Assembly: GCF_004379255.2 (NCBI RefSeq)
Contig: NC_056037.1
Span: 10,488,902 to 10,552,901 of the forward strand
From: Salvia splendens
Lineage: Eukaryota > Streptophyta > Magnoliopsida > Lamiales > Lamiaceae
Reading direction: 5' to 3'
DNA: 64,000 nucleotides
In this document: one piece after another, positions 9,203 through 22,599 of the stretch
Layout of the letters: each line of letters starts with the position of its first letter
How positions within the stretch are numbered: position 1 is the first letter of the stretch
The notes under the pieces: generated by a model
What the model was told of the DNA's origin: nothing
The model's database searches: none
The model's input: only the letters and a program-made list of their open reading frames with translations
Position numbers and translations under genes: made by a program

Positions 9203-12200
9203 TTACTCATCATCTTTGTATGGGTACTCCTCGGGCACTTGCTTCAGAAGTTTGACTAGTAACTCGAATACATCATCTCCTCTGAGCATGTCACACAGCC
9301 ATGTGACCTCAGTTTTCATTGAGACCTAAACAAAAGAATAGAAATGATAACTGTAAAAGTGTGGTAGTGCTTGAATGAGTCTGGTTATGGTTATTATATC
9401 TCACAAGCTGTAGTTACTTCATCTAAACAAAGCCCATCAACAGAGTACAATATTTAGAAGGCGAGAGAAAAGGAAAAGCGAACCCAAAAGGGAAATTAAA
9501 AGGAATCATAATTTAGTAGATCAATGTCCCACTGACCCAACCTCTTACTTCTTTTGCCCCTATTAAATTAGCTCTGTAAATTATTCAAGAAGTGCTAGTC
9601 TACACTTTAATAGAGGACACCAGTGGGTGGCACTTCAAGAGGGATCTTATGCACACAAGTTATATTAGTATCAGATTCTGAAATGACACATCGATAAAAA
9701 TGCACTCAAAACAGACTCAGATTAGAACATTTGATTTATGATGGATAGGGGTTTTAGTAGATGTAGACATATAGTAGAATGCTCACCATCTTAAGAGCCC
9801 CTCTGACAACTCCACTTAAAATATTGCAGTAATGAAGGCCTTGACAGGTATCAGGAAGCTCAACAAAGTCTACCAAAGGATTGTCTTCCAAAATGAGACT
9901 ACAGGTTGTCCCTTCTGCATCCCAGTTAGTGACGGAGGCAGTGACTCCAAGAAACATTTTGAATCCAACCTGTAGACGAATGATAATATTGAGATTTGAG
10001 AACAGAAACAATCACACAAGAATATAATAACTAAGACTTTATGCTTGTAGCACTACATTTTCAGCATTGAGTTCACATGGAGAGCTTTAAAGAAATTCAT
10101 GAGTTATACTACTAGTAATATAGGCATAAGCCTCTGCCCCTGGTACTTATATTATAAGCTAAAAGTGATCCTTCTTTCAGTGAGAAGGCAAGCCCGTAAT
10201 GGAGGTTATATATGAGAGTATGCTTGTTCAGCCAAATGTACACCCCAAAGCTTTGCATAAAATCGACACCACCAACATTTGCCCATGAATAAACCTAACT
10301 ATAATGATTATATACCCCTATGGTCCCCAATGTGCGGATACAGTTTACAGTTCAGCCACTGCTTGGAATTTCTAGAAATAACCTGTCCTAACTCCGAGGG
10401 TTAATTTGTGAAGTTGTATGTTAGGTGTATGGCAAGACACTTCAGATGAGATAAAATGATATCCATAGTGGAAGACAGGTTACATTAGCCTTTGTTGAAG
10501 AGACGATGCCTTTTGTCGAAGAGCTTGGTTAAAAAGGGTGTTGCAGGGACCTTGGTAAAGACTCTACAAATACAATATTACAATGAAAGGAAATTCGAAG
10601 ACACTCGCCTCCAGAAGATGATTTTTATAGTACATTAAAGCCCTATTTGGTGATAGCTCTCTTGTTTTTCATCATTGCTGATGCTACTTGTTTGCCATGA
10701 GTTATATGTTCTGCAGTTTTAGCAAATGTGTTATGTATGTCACTTGCTAGTACTTGCAAACCTGATTTGATTTTAGCGAAGATTGTTTGAGAGAGAGCTA
10801 CTAGCCTACTATACTATGGTTTTTACTTGATATGCTGAACACTTTTTCCACATCTAAAACACTTTATGCTTGTGATGCTTGTTCTTAATACACTTCGAAT
10901 CCAGCTTCAAGATATTCTGGTTATTTGATTGAAATCATTTCCAATCAGCACAATTCCATTTTCTTTTCCTAAAAATATATAATGATGCTAATTGCTAACA
11001 AAAGGATCAAGGTAAAACATAGAGGTAAAACCTAGCATTAAAAAATCACAGATTCCTTCCGTTTAATAGCACAAAACATGAAGAAGAGAATACGAGGTAA
11101 AACCTTGGCAATGACATCAGCTGTTTCCCTGAAATCGACACACCTTGACACACTTGATTTGGCAAGGAATTCATCAACCAGACACGGGCCCCGATATTAT
11201 AACCCCTGCAGTGGAACAATTCAAGTACTGAAAAACTCAGCTGTAAATTGTAATACAACATAATTACAAAGAAAATTATCGCAAAATAATTACTCCACTT
11301 GTTTATATAGTTATTTTGGACTAAAAAGGTCAAAAAAAAAGGAGAGAGAGAGACCAATCATTTACATTTGATCGAGCTGCTTGTTAACCTCCTCCACCTC
11401 CTCCAGATCGGTAATCAGTTGGCGCACGATAGCACTGTATGTCAGAGTAAAGAGCTCCGCGTTCTACCCAAATCAAGTCCCGCAATCAACCGTAACAGAA
11501 CAAAAAATTAACCAATTACTAGTATTCAGGACAAAGATAGGAAGAGTTTTTCGGATGAGTGGGGCACTCTAGTGCTATAATAATGAAAATGTATCCAATT
11601 TGTTATTTCTTCCATCTATGGGAAAAACGTCATCTCCATTGGAGTCTTATTAAGTAAAAACGTCTACTCGATTGGCATTTTACAATTTCTTTTTGATTTT
11701 ATGTAAATATAGTATATATTGTAAAATGCCCACTTGGTTGGCATCTTTGATTAATAAACGCCTATTCTGTTGGCGTTTTTAATCAAATTTCGAATAAAAT
11801 AAATTCTTATTTATAATTGAACACACCCCATTGGCATTTTTTGACAGAATGAATTATATCGGATTCTCCTCCCCCAAAGCGAGAAACCCACCCACAACAC
11901 ACACAGCAGCGGCGGTTTCTCGGTGATTTCGGCCTCCCTCCATCAATTGCATTAACAAGGAGTGAATCGGTGCCATTCTTCCACATATTTGATATATTTT
12001 TCGGTTAGTATGCTTATTTTTTATAATATTAGAGTAATTGTTTGGTAGTTATTTAGGGTTTGTAATGGGTTGGAAATTAAGTTGAAATTTTGTGTTACAT
12101 TATTATTTAGCGTAGTGGCTTGTTTGAATGACATTATTGTTCCTTAATAGTTGAGATATTGTTGTTTAGTTAGGGTATAAATTTGATTAAAAACCAAACT

Positions 12201-15200
12201 AGGTAGTGTTGTTCTAGCTTAAAAATTGGGCAACTTGATTGTGTAGGTGAATTGTGAATGTTGTGTAGGTGGAAAATTATGATCTTGGGTTTAAATTTGA
12301 GGTGATTAGATGGTTATATAGGCTACTTTGACAGTTGATTGCTAATTAGTTTTTTTAGTTGCTAATTTAATTCTATAATATCTATGATGCTGATGCATCA
12401 GTGTTGAGATTGTTATCAATGTAAACCTCTTGAGTGATTACATTGTGTTACCTATTGAGATTTTCTGGAACACTTTTTTGGTACATTATGTTTATGTGAG
12501 AATCATACAAATTGGCAAGCATAAGATATTGTGCATTATCTGATATTGATGTTCCATTTTGTGATATTGGGTAAAATAGTTATTGAAATTGTTTAGATTT
12601 GTGTATTGTTTAATTTGAATTGTGAATGTTGTGTAGGTGAATTATGGCAACATCATCAGCTTCTCGTCGAAGACTCTTATGTGGTCCTGAGGACCCTTCC
12701 ATATTGTATCTTCAGAGACAGCATGTCTCTCAAAATATATGGGCATGAGTTGAATCACAAGACGTACGATGTCGAAGATATGAATGAATTATTTGGGATA
12801 TTCCCATACATCCCCGTATTTTGACAATAATAGACGAGATGGGCTTTGGCGGCATATTGAGGTGTGGTCAACCAAAGGACATTGACCACCATCTTATCAC
12901 CGCGTAGACTGAACGATGGAGGCCAGAGACTCACACGTTTCACTTTCCAGTCGGTGAAGTGACAGTTACATTGGAAGATGTGGAGGTCTTATGGGGCCTC
13001 AAAGTTGACGGTGATGCTTTGACGGGTTACATCCCCACTAAGGAAGCCAACTATTGGATGCAACTTTCTTTAGAATATCTTGGATTTACACCAGATACAG
13101 TTGAGTTGAAAGAAATGGTTTGGAAACAGACAAGCTTATCAAATCAACTAAGGATTGAGCTGGGTGATGTACACGACCACTATATATATGTTCAACGTGC
13201 TCGTGTTTATTGTCTGCTTTTACTTGGTGATCCCGAACGCTTCGGGAAATAAAATTCCATTCTTCTACTTGCAATTTTTCATGGATGTAGAACGATGTTC
13301 TAGCTGTAGCTAGGGTGGTGCGACTCTTGCTTGCTTGTATCACAATTTATGTGAAGTTGCCCTTGACAGGAGGACCGATGTCGAGGGAGCTTGTACTTTG
13401 TTACAATTGTGGGCTTGGGAGAGAATCCCAAATATTAGACCAAAGATGATAAATCCTGTGCATGTAGACTACGCACCATGTGCAGTCGCGTAAGTTGTTC
13501 ACTAATTAATTTTTCAAGCATAATTTTCATTAATTTCTCTGTTATTCGCTCATAATTTAATTTTTTTTAAATGGAGTAGTCTGGCGTCATATGTAAAAGC
13601 ACCCGGGCATTGCATTGAAAATTTAAGAGATCAGTTCTCCAGAATGCACGCCAACCAAGTAATTTATGTAACTTAAATTGTTTTTTTGTTTTTTGTTTTG
13701 ATTGAATTTGTTTTGACTAAATTTGTTTCATATGTAGTTTATTTGGAGACTTAGTCATGCGAAACTTGTCGGATATTTGTGTTGACGGTCCTGCTATGAT
13801 TCCCACATGTCTATCAAAAATTACACATATTTCATGCTTTGCTACATGAAGTCTTATGTGTTCCATAAACCAATTCCAACTTTCTTTGGTTTCATCATCA
13901 ACAATGACATATGCAACATGCAAACATTTCTTATTAGCATCAAATCCAACGGCAATAAGAATTTTACCTCGACATCGTCCACGTAGATGAGTTCCATCAA
14001 CTGTTAAAACTGGTTTGCATAGTTGAAAGGCCTCCACAGCTGGTCCAAAAGCCCAAAATACGTACTTGAATACCTTGTTCATATCGTGGCTTAATCTGTC
14101 ACCATGCAACCATTCGACAATTGTATCAGGATTTTGTCTTTGTATTTCATTCAAATAAGACGGTAAAACTTTGAATGACCACTCCCATCCACCATACCAT
14201 GCTTTCTTGTAACAAATTTTCACATGAAATCTATTTTCAATATCCGCCACAACCGTTTTTACCTTGTAGGCATGATCGTTTTCTATCTGGTGTCGAACAC
14301 TCAACGATATCATGGACGACGAAAGATTAGCGTGCCCATCATAATTGCAATCCCCCATACAAGTATGAGCAGTGCTCCACACTCTAATTTGCCAATGTTC
14401 ATCATGCTTTCTCAATGTTGCTCGACACTCCCACAAATACTTCAGTGCTGATTCATCCTCCAGATTTCCTTTTGGCCACTTACAAACCGCATGCCATCTC
14501 TTTCCTTTACTTTCAGCAACCGTATATTGTCGGATTTTTTCCAAATGCCAAAAAGTTACGGTCGTCTTCAATTCCAACTTCGTTCCAAATTTAGTATGCA
14601 AGCCGACATTGCTAAGATCTTTTTTCAGACCAATAATGCACACTAGGATCAGCAGTCTCAAAGTTCTTTGGATCAAAACTATCATATGTACCTGGTAAGG
14701 TGCGAAAATAGTCCATTCCACGTTGTGGAAACTGTCCAACTGCTCTTCCTCCAACTGATGTTTCTCCAACTGGAATGGATGGCCTTGAATCAATAAATTG
14801 TTCATCATCAGACGGATCACCATCTGAGTCTGTACTAACAATGTTTAATCTTTTGAATCATACGGTGATTGTGGATCAAGAAAGTCGGCTTTATCAGGAC
14901 CTATAATGTCATCAACCACATGACAATTGTCACTGTCTTCTAAAGGCACGCCTCCAACATCAAAATCTTGTGTTGCAAGTCTATATGTTCCAGCAAAACT
15001 TAGTTCTTGGGCTCTCGTAAACGTACCAACATCATAACTTATGACATGATGACTATTTTGTTGAGTAATCGGCGAATACTCAACAAATAATTCAATTTGA
15101 CCTCATGTAGCCATACTCTCACTGAACATTAGTGGCATGCATATTTCTTCTAGTAAAGTACCTATAAACGTGACTCCAGATCCAACGCATATAGTACGTT

Positions 15201-16289
15201 TCCATATTGTTTGAACTTTGTTTTCAAATATGCTTATACTCATCCTTTCACAAATTGTACCCACAAGCTTATCGTAGGAAACACTTTCGTCCAACATAAT
15301 GAATCCTTTTGAGAAATGAGGACCATATGAAATAACCGCTCTGGGAATTATCTTTCCACCCCAATATAAATTGACACACCACGTCATACTATCTGCAATA
15401 ATGTAGGGCACAAATAAAAATGTATTATTTACATTCATCATTATATAGAAGAAACTTTGTATATCATCAATATGTTTTCTATTAATTATACTACAATATA
15501 TACTATCATAACAATCTATCAAATATTGGTAAAAAATTATGTATACTAACCGAATAGGAGGACTAATGTGTGGAAGAATGTGCCAAAATCAAAATCTTCT
15601 CGCTCAAATCGCCAATTGGGTCGACCCGAGTAAGGGTTTCAGCAACTTGAAGTTTTTCGCATTTGGGGAGGGTAAAACATTAGGGTTCGTGATTTTGGGG
15701 AGAGACTGGGCTGATATATGTGTCCACGATACAAGCCAATCAGGTTGGCGTTTTATCAAAACCACGCCATTGTAATTGGCGTTTTACAATTCTTATTTTA
15801 TCTTCAGAATTTAAGTCAATCTGTCAAAAAACGCCAATGGGGTTGGCGTTTCTAATTTTAGTTTTATTTTTTTTTGAAAATCTTTTAAAGACGCCATCGT
15901 GATCGGCGTGTTCAATTATAAATGAGGATTTATTTTATCCGAAATTTGCTTAAAAACGCCAAAAGAATAGACGTTTTTTATTCAAAGACGCCAACCAAGT
16001 GGGCGTTTTACAATATATATTGTATTTTACATAAAATCAAAAAGAAATTGTAAAACGCCAACCGAGTAGGCGTTTTTACTTAATAAAACGCCAATGTGGA
16101 TGATGTTTTTTCCTTAGATGGAAGAAATAACAAATTGAGTACATTTTCATTATTATAGTAGTAGAGTGCCCTACGCATCCGAAAAACTCAGATAGGAAAA
16201 GGAAAGCAGCAATTTTTTCTCTCAACACTTACCACGCGATCTACACTGGCAAAAATGACATCACCTGACTTGGGAGCGGCGGGAGCCAT
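9203..16289 (-). CDS. BET3: TRAPP complex subunit TRAPPC3/BET3 (five exons; apparent frameshift in exon 3)
   Basis: Core subunit of the TRAPP tethering complexes that act in ER-Golgi and Golgi vesicle transport. Minus-strand exons with GT-AG borders are 16233-16289 (MAPAAPKSGDVIFASVDRV), 11366-11463 (NAELFTLTY...), 11104-11205 (GYNIGAR...ETADVIAKV), 9787-9969 (GFKMFLGVTASVTNWDAEG...) and 9203-9325 (ending EEYPYKDDE). Exon phases agree everywhere except inside exon 3. There, after the codons for IGAR, an extra GT (CGTGTCTGG where CGTCTGG would keep frame) shifts the frame before LVDEFLAKSS. Without it the product would be 186 residues, the length I recall for plant BET3. Intron 1 is 4.8 kb because it holds the Mutator-like element at 11544-16189. 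Either the copy is a young pseudogene or the GT is a sequence error; all other exons look intact. Confidence 0.87.
11544..11860. repeat. Left terminal inverted repeat of the MULE
   Basis: This arm matches the inverse of about 15800-16189 with scattered differences and indels. Examples are GTGCTATAATAATGAAAATG against the inverse of the right end, and the AATTTCGAATAAAATAAA block. CACGCC/GGCGTT words recur in it. Confidence 0.8.
12644..13755 (+). pseudogene. Plant mobile domain (MAIN-like) gene remnant inside the MULE
   Basis: The plant mobile domain (PMD) is found in MAIN/MAIL proteins and is often carried by Mutator-like elements. The reading starts at the ATG at 12644 (MATSSASRRRLLCGPED), just after a plausible intron acceptor. 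It is broken by stops and frame changes at about 12746 and 12905. The clearest part is 12947-13250: PVGEVTVTLEDVEVLWGLKV, then DGDALTGY and, further on, RVYCLLLLGD, the usual PMD order. More remnants run to about 13755 (a segment reading YVKAPGHCIENLRDQF). A likely 5' leader with GC-rich sequence lies at 11880-11980. No complete protein is possible. Confidence 0.72.
13756..15522 (-). pseudogene. MuDR/MULE-type transposase remnant, 3' end missing
   Basis: On the minus strand the N-terminal part is at 15103-15522. After a stop and a spacer with further stops, the main part is the open frame 13717-14841. It contains the MuDR N-terminal DNA-binding type region (ESKGKRWHAVCKWPKG, CRATLRKHDEHW) and then the MULE DDE domain, with the first catalytic Asp in LTVDGTHLRG and the following FDANKKCLHVAYVIVDDE. 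Homology stops after CVIFDRHVGI at about 13757, where the sequence passes directly into the end of the PMD remnant. The C-terminal half of the catalytic domain and the SWIM zinc finger are absent. It cannot encode an active transposase. Confidence 0.8.
15800..16189. repeat. Right terminal inverted repeat of the MULE
   Basis: Inverse partner of 11544-11860. It carries repeated AAAACGCCAA/TTGGCGTTTT words, and its outer end is GAAAAACTC next to the AGATAGGAA TSD. Confidence 0.8.
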
Positions 16290-17340
16290 GAGAGACAAAT
16301 CGATTTTTGAAATGGTTTCTCAAAGGCTCAGATCTTCAAAGAGATTCTGATTCAGAACTGATTCACCGTCTCGTTCCCTTTTGGCAAAATGTATTTTTGT
16401 TAAAATTATTTACGTATTAAATTTTGATTTGTTTGTAAATATCCCTAAATTTTAGTATTATTTGAGATTTAGTTTATGTCATAGTGGTAATTAATTTTAT
16501 TTGATGTGGAAAATTATATTTCATGCAAATTTTCTTTGTTAATTCAACTGCATAAACTCTAACTTAATAAATCATCAGGTTGCTTGTAAAATTTTCATTT
16601 GCCGCTTTAGTCCATTGAGTAATAGAGAGCATAAATAAGAAAAGAAGGGTATATTGTAGCCAATGTTTTAAAATTGGATCAATATTGTATTGGTAATTAT
16701 CGATTCATAATTCAATCGAGATTGATAAATCCAAATATTATAACAAAAATAATTAACTACTACGTACTATATATATTAGATAAAAGATAAGTACTGTATT
16801 AAAAGATAGAGAATGATAGATAAAACTAGTTAACAAATAAACTTAAATCAAATAGTAATAAACAAAAATTTAGATAATAATATCTTAAAAATTACATTAA
16901 ATTAATATAAGGAAAAGAATCATTCTAAAAATAATAATCAATGTTAGTATTTTATAAAATAATATTACATACCTAAATAATAGCACTCCGTAAGCATCTT
17001 AAAAGAAAAAACGAATACCTAAAATATTGATAATAAATCAATTTTCTATTTATTAATCTAATTTTTCCTTTATGTATCGTAATTTGTATGCATCAAAACC
17101 AGGAAAGGTATTTGAAGGCTGCCAACATTAATAATGGCGAAGAAGATGAAAAGTCCCAGTCCGTCGAAAGACATAAATGGGTGCGATGAAATCATAATAG
17201 AAATGAAGCAGCCACCATGAAGACGATGGGATTAGGAGAATTACAGATGCAACCTCTGGTGACGGCAGCATATATTCAAGTGGAGAAAGAAGGCAAGTGA
17301 AGGAAATATAAGATCACCAGAAAACAAAAACGAATTCTGA
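16290..17340. other. TRAPPC3 5' flank and intergenic DNA
   Basis: The first ~100 bases should contain the 5' untranslated region of the TRAPPC3-like gene (minus strand). The rest is very AT-rich. A short open frame at 17133 begins MAKKMKSPSPSKD but ends after 28 residues, and I do not regard it as a gene. Confidence 0.45.
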
Positions 17341-17348
17341 AACACAAA

Positions 17349-17354
17349 TTTATT
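17349..17354 (-). terminator. Candidate poly(A) signal of polyubiquitin
   Basis: AATAAA on the minus strand, about 165 bases beyond the polyubiquitin stop codon, a normal distance for a plant 3' untranslated region. Confidence 0.5.
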
Positions 17355-17519
17355 CAAGTAAAATGGGGGAAACTCCACTTCATTGTTCAACAGGTGAAAA
17401 GAGAGTATTAAAGGAACATCAACATCAGTTCACAACGGCAGATAAAAGTAGACAAGGCACCAACAGACTAAATAATCGACCACACCAACCAAACCACCAG
17501 ATAGCAAATTTGACAACAT

Positions 17520-19628
<2,109 letters not shown>

Positions 19629-19705
19629 CTTGACAAAAGCTGAAGGAATGGGAGAAGAGAATTGGGAGAAGATTAGGTTATGAAAACGAAGATGGAGAGG
19701 AGGGT

Positions 19706-19712
19706 TTTTATA
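19706..19712 (-). promoter_or_regulatory. TATA box of polyubiquitin
   Basis: TATAAAA on the minus strand (CCTATAAAAACCC), followed by a CT-rich stretch, so transcription would start near 19680. About 105 bp upstream begins the transposable element at 19819-20900. The proximal promoter is therefore short; it includes an ACGT-core motif (TGACGTGT) at about 19761. Confidence 0.75.
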
Positions 19713-19849
19713 GGAAATTGCCTTCTGCGGTAGCGTATAAAATTAAAACACCTGTCCTGATGACGTGTACCGCACGGCAAGTTGATTTTAAGGTCTACCG
19801 CTCCACACGCCTGCTTTAGAGCATCTCCAATAACCGGCGTCACCACCGC

Positions 19850-19918
19850 GACGCCGATTTTTCGCCCACGCCGGTTTGACGCCGAACCATTGGAACCGGC
19901 GTGGGCGAAATCGGCGTC
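19850..19918. repeat. Long GC-rich hairpin
   Basis: The arm 19850-19876 is the inverse of 19894-19918 apart from a two-base T bulge, with a 17-base loop. It consists of the words GACGCCGAT, CGCCCACGCCGGTT and their inverse. It lies in the subterminal region of the element and could be a transposase-binding or fold-back structure; that role is inference. Confidence 0.85.
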
Positions 19919-20182
19919 GCCATGCCGATTCCCGCGCTGACGCCGGTTCCGACGCCGATCCTCACGGGCGCCATTGTGCGTCCCGGATCGGCGCCAAATC
20001 GGCGTCAAATTTTTAATTTTTTTTTAATTCAAATTTTAAAAATTCAAATTTAAAAAAAAAATTAAAAATACTATTTATTTATGAAAATTGTTTTTAATAT
20101 TTAAAAACATTTTTTACAAATAAATTTATACAAGAAATTCGTAATAGCCCATATATATTTAATGGGCTTGCGAATTATGAAA

Positions 20183-20770
20183 CCATTCTAGGTTGTCTCT
20201 CTTTTATAGAGACATCCTTGAATGTTTTATGTTCCACATTCGATGTGGGACAAAAACCACTCTAGGTAGTCTCTCTTTTATAGAGACATCCTTGAATGTT
20301 TTATGTTTCACATTCGATGTGGTACAAAAATCATTCTAGGTTGTCTCTCTTTTATAGAGACATCCTTGAATGTTTTATGTTCCACATTCGATGTGGGACA
20401 AAAATCATTCTAGGTTGTCTCTATTTTATAGAGATATCCTTGAATGTTTTATGTTTCACATTCGATGTGGGACAAAAACCACTCTAGGTAGTCTCTCTTT
20501 TATAGAGACATCCTTGAATGTTTTATGTTTCACATTCGATGTGGGACAAAAATCATTCTAGGTTGTCTCTCTTTTATAGAGACATCCTTGAATGTTTTAT
20601 GTTTCACATTCGATGTGGGACAAAATCATTCTAGGTTGTCTCTCTTTTATAGAGACATCCTAGAATGTTTTATGTTCCACATTCGATGTGGGACAAAAAT
20701 CATTCTAGGTTGTCTCTCTTTTATAGAGACATCTTTAAAATCATTCTAGGTTGTCTCTCTTTTATTAGTG
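20183..20770 (-). repeat. 74-bp tandem array with USE-like and TATA motifs in each unit
   Basis: Units begin at 20183, 20258, 20332, 20406, 20480, 20554, 20627 and 20701, with a last partial unit at 20742. On the minus strand each full unit reads GTCCCACATCG (one unit has GTACCACATCG), then about 32 bp, then TATAAAAGAGAGAC. RTCCCACATCG is the upstream sequence element (USE) of plant snRNA promoters. There it sits roughly three to four helical turns from a TATA box in Pol II-type genes, so the spacing here fits. Both motifs are also halves of small palindromes (CCACATTCGATGTGG; GTCTCT...AGAGAC). The array points towards the polyubiquitin gene. Confidence 0.85.
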
Positions 20771-20903
20771 ATGTGGATAGGTAGTGTGAAGGCTATGTGA
20801 GGGCTATTTGATGTCCAGTTGATGTGGCAAGCTGATGTGGCAGGAGAATTGTAGTGCTGATGATGTGGCAGGGTGAAGGCAATACTTATTGGAGATGCTC
20901 TTA

Positions 20904-22285
20904 GAGGTCCAACGTCTATTTCCTGTTACAATTATTCCACAAATTAAATTATTTTGTATTTTTTGATTCCACTTAATTAAAGGTTCATTTAGTTCTGGCT
21001 ACGGTTAAGATCATTTCAAATTAAAATTATCGCCTCTCATGAATCCGTGATAAAAATGTGACTGTGTTAACATCTGAAAGTAAGAGGGTGAAAAAGAAAA
21101 AAAAAAAAAAAAAAAAAACATCTGAAAGTAAGAATTGTAGAAAATTTGTTTCAGTTTTATGAACTGACAAAATAAATACTAAAGTATGTAGAAATTATGC
21201 TGAATGGATCTTGCATGAAACTAGAAAAACTTGTGATATGAAGTTGATCATTTTGGGATTGTTGTATTGATCATAGAAAATTTAAATAAGTGAATTAATG
21301 TAAGATTTAATATGACATTTAGCTTAATCCCATCACTGATTATAGTTTCGCAAATAGCGGGTTATGGTGGGGCGGGTCTATCTGGACCTTACCTAAACTT
21401 GTGCCACTAATTCAACTCAAATTTGATTTCACCTTTAATCTAACATGAACTCAATCTAAACTTGATTCAAATCTCGATCAAAATTTGACTTAATGTTTTA
21501 AATTTATGATCCATATTATAAAAGTGGAATTTGTTTATTAATACAAGCAACATATGTAATTCATAAACATAATTATTGTGCAACTGACTACTATGAGTGA
21601 ATGAATAATACAAGAGCGACATATGCACATAGAGCGCGATCCACACAATGACAAAAGAGTGCGGCTCTTGTATTTTTTTTAGTTTAAACTTGCACGGTTA
21701 AAGTTTATAATCTTAAAATTTATTTATTTTTTGTGTATTCTGAAAATTAATCAAATTAAATTAAATACAAAAATTAGGTAAAGTTAGGTTATAGTAAATG
21801 CAAAAATGACCATTCAAAAATTAGTCATAATCAACATTCTGTTGTACAGAGTAGCAAATTTGAGCCACATGCATAAATGTTAGTATCTCACATGGATAAT
21901 TTTTCCTGAGAAAAATTGAAAATATCTTGAGCAACACACTTCCCTCATTTTTACTTTGAGTTACGCTAAAATTATCAATTTATCTCATATATAGATGCTA
22001 AAATATTTTGCCTCGTCTTTTCATATTTTTGTGAAGAGTACATGGAAAAAAATGAGAATCTTTGAATATGATGAAATTTTCCCATTTTTAATTTTCTTAT
22101 TTTCATAAGATGAATTTATAACAACGGAAATACACTATAGATTTATATATTATGATAATCATGGAACAAAGTAATGTTAAAATCTCTTAAATAGTATCCT
22201 AAATTAATTTGGTGATGATCATGTTTCATATGAGTATGGATAAACCCTTCTCCTTATAAGGACTTTTAAAGGATTGAGTAACTCA
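20904..22285. other. AT-rich intergenic DNA
   Basis: No gene is seen. It contains the short poly(A) insertion at 21086-21118. At about 22176-22235 the phrase 'gttaaaatctcttaa ... ttggtgatgatc' recurs at 27417-27480, on the far side of the long-TIR element. Confidence 0.5.
21086..21118 (+). mobile_element. Tiny retroposed insertion: poly(A) tail between direct repeats
   Basis: The direct repeat CATCTGAAAGTAAGA (plus two preceding A bases that cannot be told from the tail) is found at 21071-21085 and 21119-21133. Between them are only 'gggtgaaaaag' and a run of over 20 A. This is what an extremely 5'-truncated LINE-driven insertion leaves. Confidence 0.7.
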
Positions 22286-22599
22286 TTTATAAAAGAGTGA
22301 ACTTCAAAAACAGTCCTTGGACTATGGGTTTATCTCGCTCATTGTCCATGAACTTTAAAATTATCCCCAGACAATCATGGACTAAGGGTTTATTTTAAAA
22401 ATGGTCATTTTGCTCTTTTTTAGGCGAAAATACCCTTTTGAGAGTCTGGGCATTTCGGTCATTTAACTATTTATACTTTTTGAGTGAGTAAGCTCATTAA
22501 TATGTGCATTGATTGTTTTCTCTCTCTTGCCATCACCTTCTCTTTCTCTCATCTATCTATCTCTCTTCCCTTCTTCTTTCTCTTCTTCCTCTTGGTCCC

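Larger units (their letters stand above)
11544..16189 (-). mobile_element. Mutator-like element (MULE) in intron 1 of the TRAPPC3 gene
   Basis: A 9-bp TSD, AGATAGGAA, lies at 11535-11543 and 16190-16198. Both ends begin GAGTTTTTCGGATG and continue as terminal inverted repeats over roughly 300-390 bp, rich in GGCGTTTT/AAAACGCC words. Inside are a decayed plant mobile domain gene on plus and a decayed MuDR-type transposase on minus, meeting tail to tail near 13755. Length 4646 bp. Confidence 0.92.
19819..20900. mobile_element. Non-autonomous Harbinger-like element upstream of polyubiquitin
   Basis: The inverted ends GAGCATCTCCAATA and TATTGGAGATGCTC are flanked by TTA at 19816-19818 and 20901-20903. 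These ends match the gene-bearing Harbinger elements at 903-2985 and 55940-57999. It has no coding capacity. It contains a GC-rich hairpin (19850-19918), an AT-rich centre, a 74-bp tandem array (20183-20770) and a 'gatgtggca' repeat zone near the right end. Confidence 0.87.

Noticed and set aside
20296..20749. Open frames with repeated 'MFYVSHSMW'-like peptides
   Set aside because: Translation of the 74-bp tandem repeat in a frame without stops; no codon bias or homology.
20183..20770. CRISPR-like array
   Set aside because: The 74-bp periodicity is of whole tandem units without distinct spacers, inside a plant transposon with TIRs and TSD.
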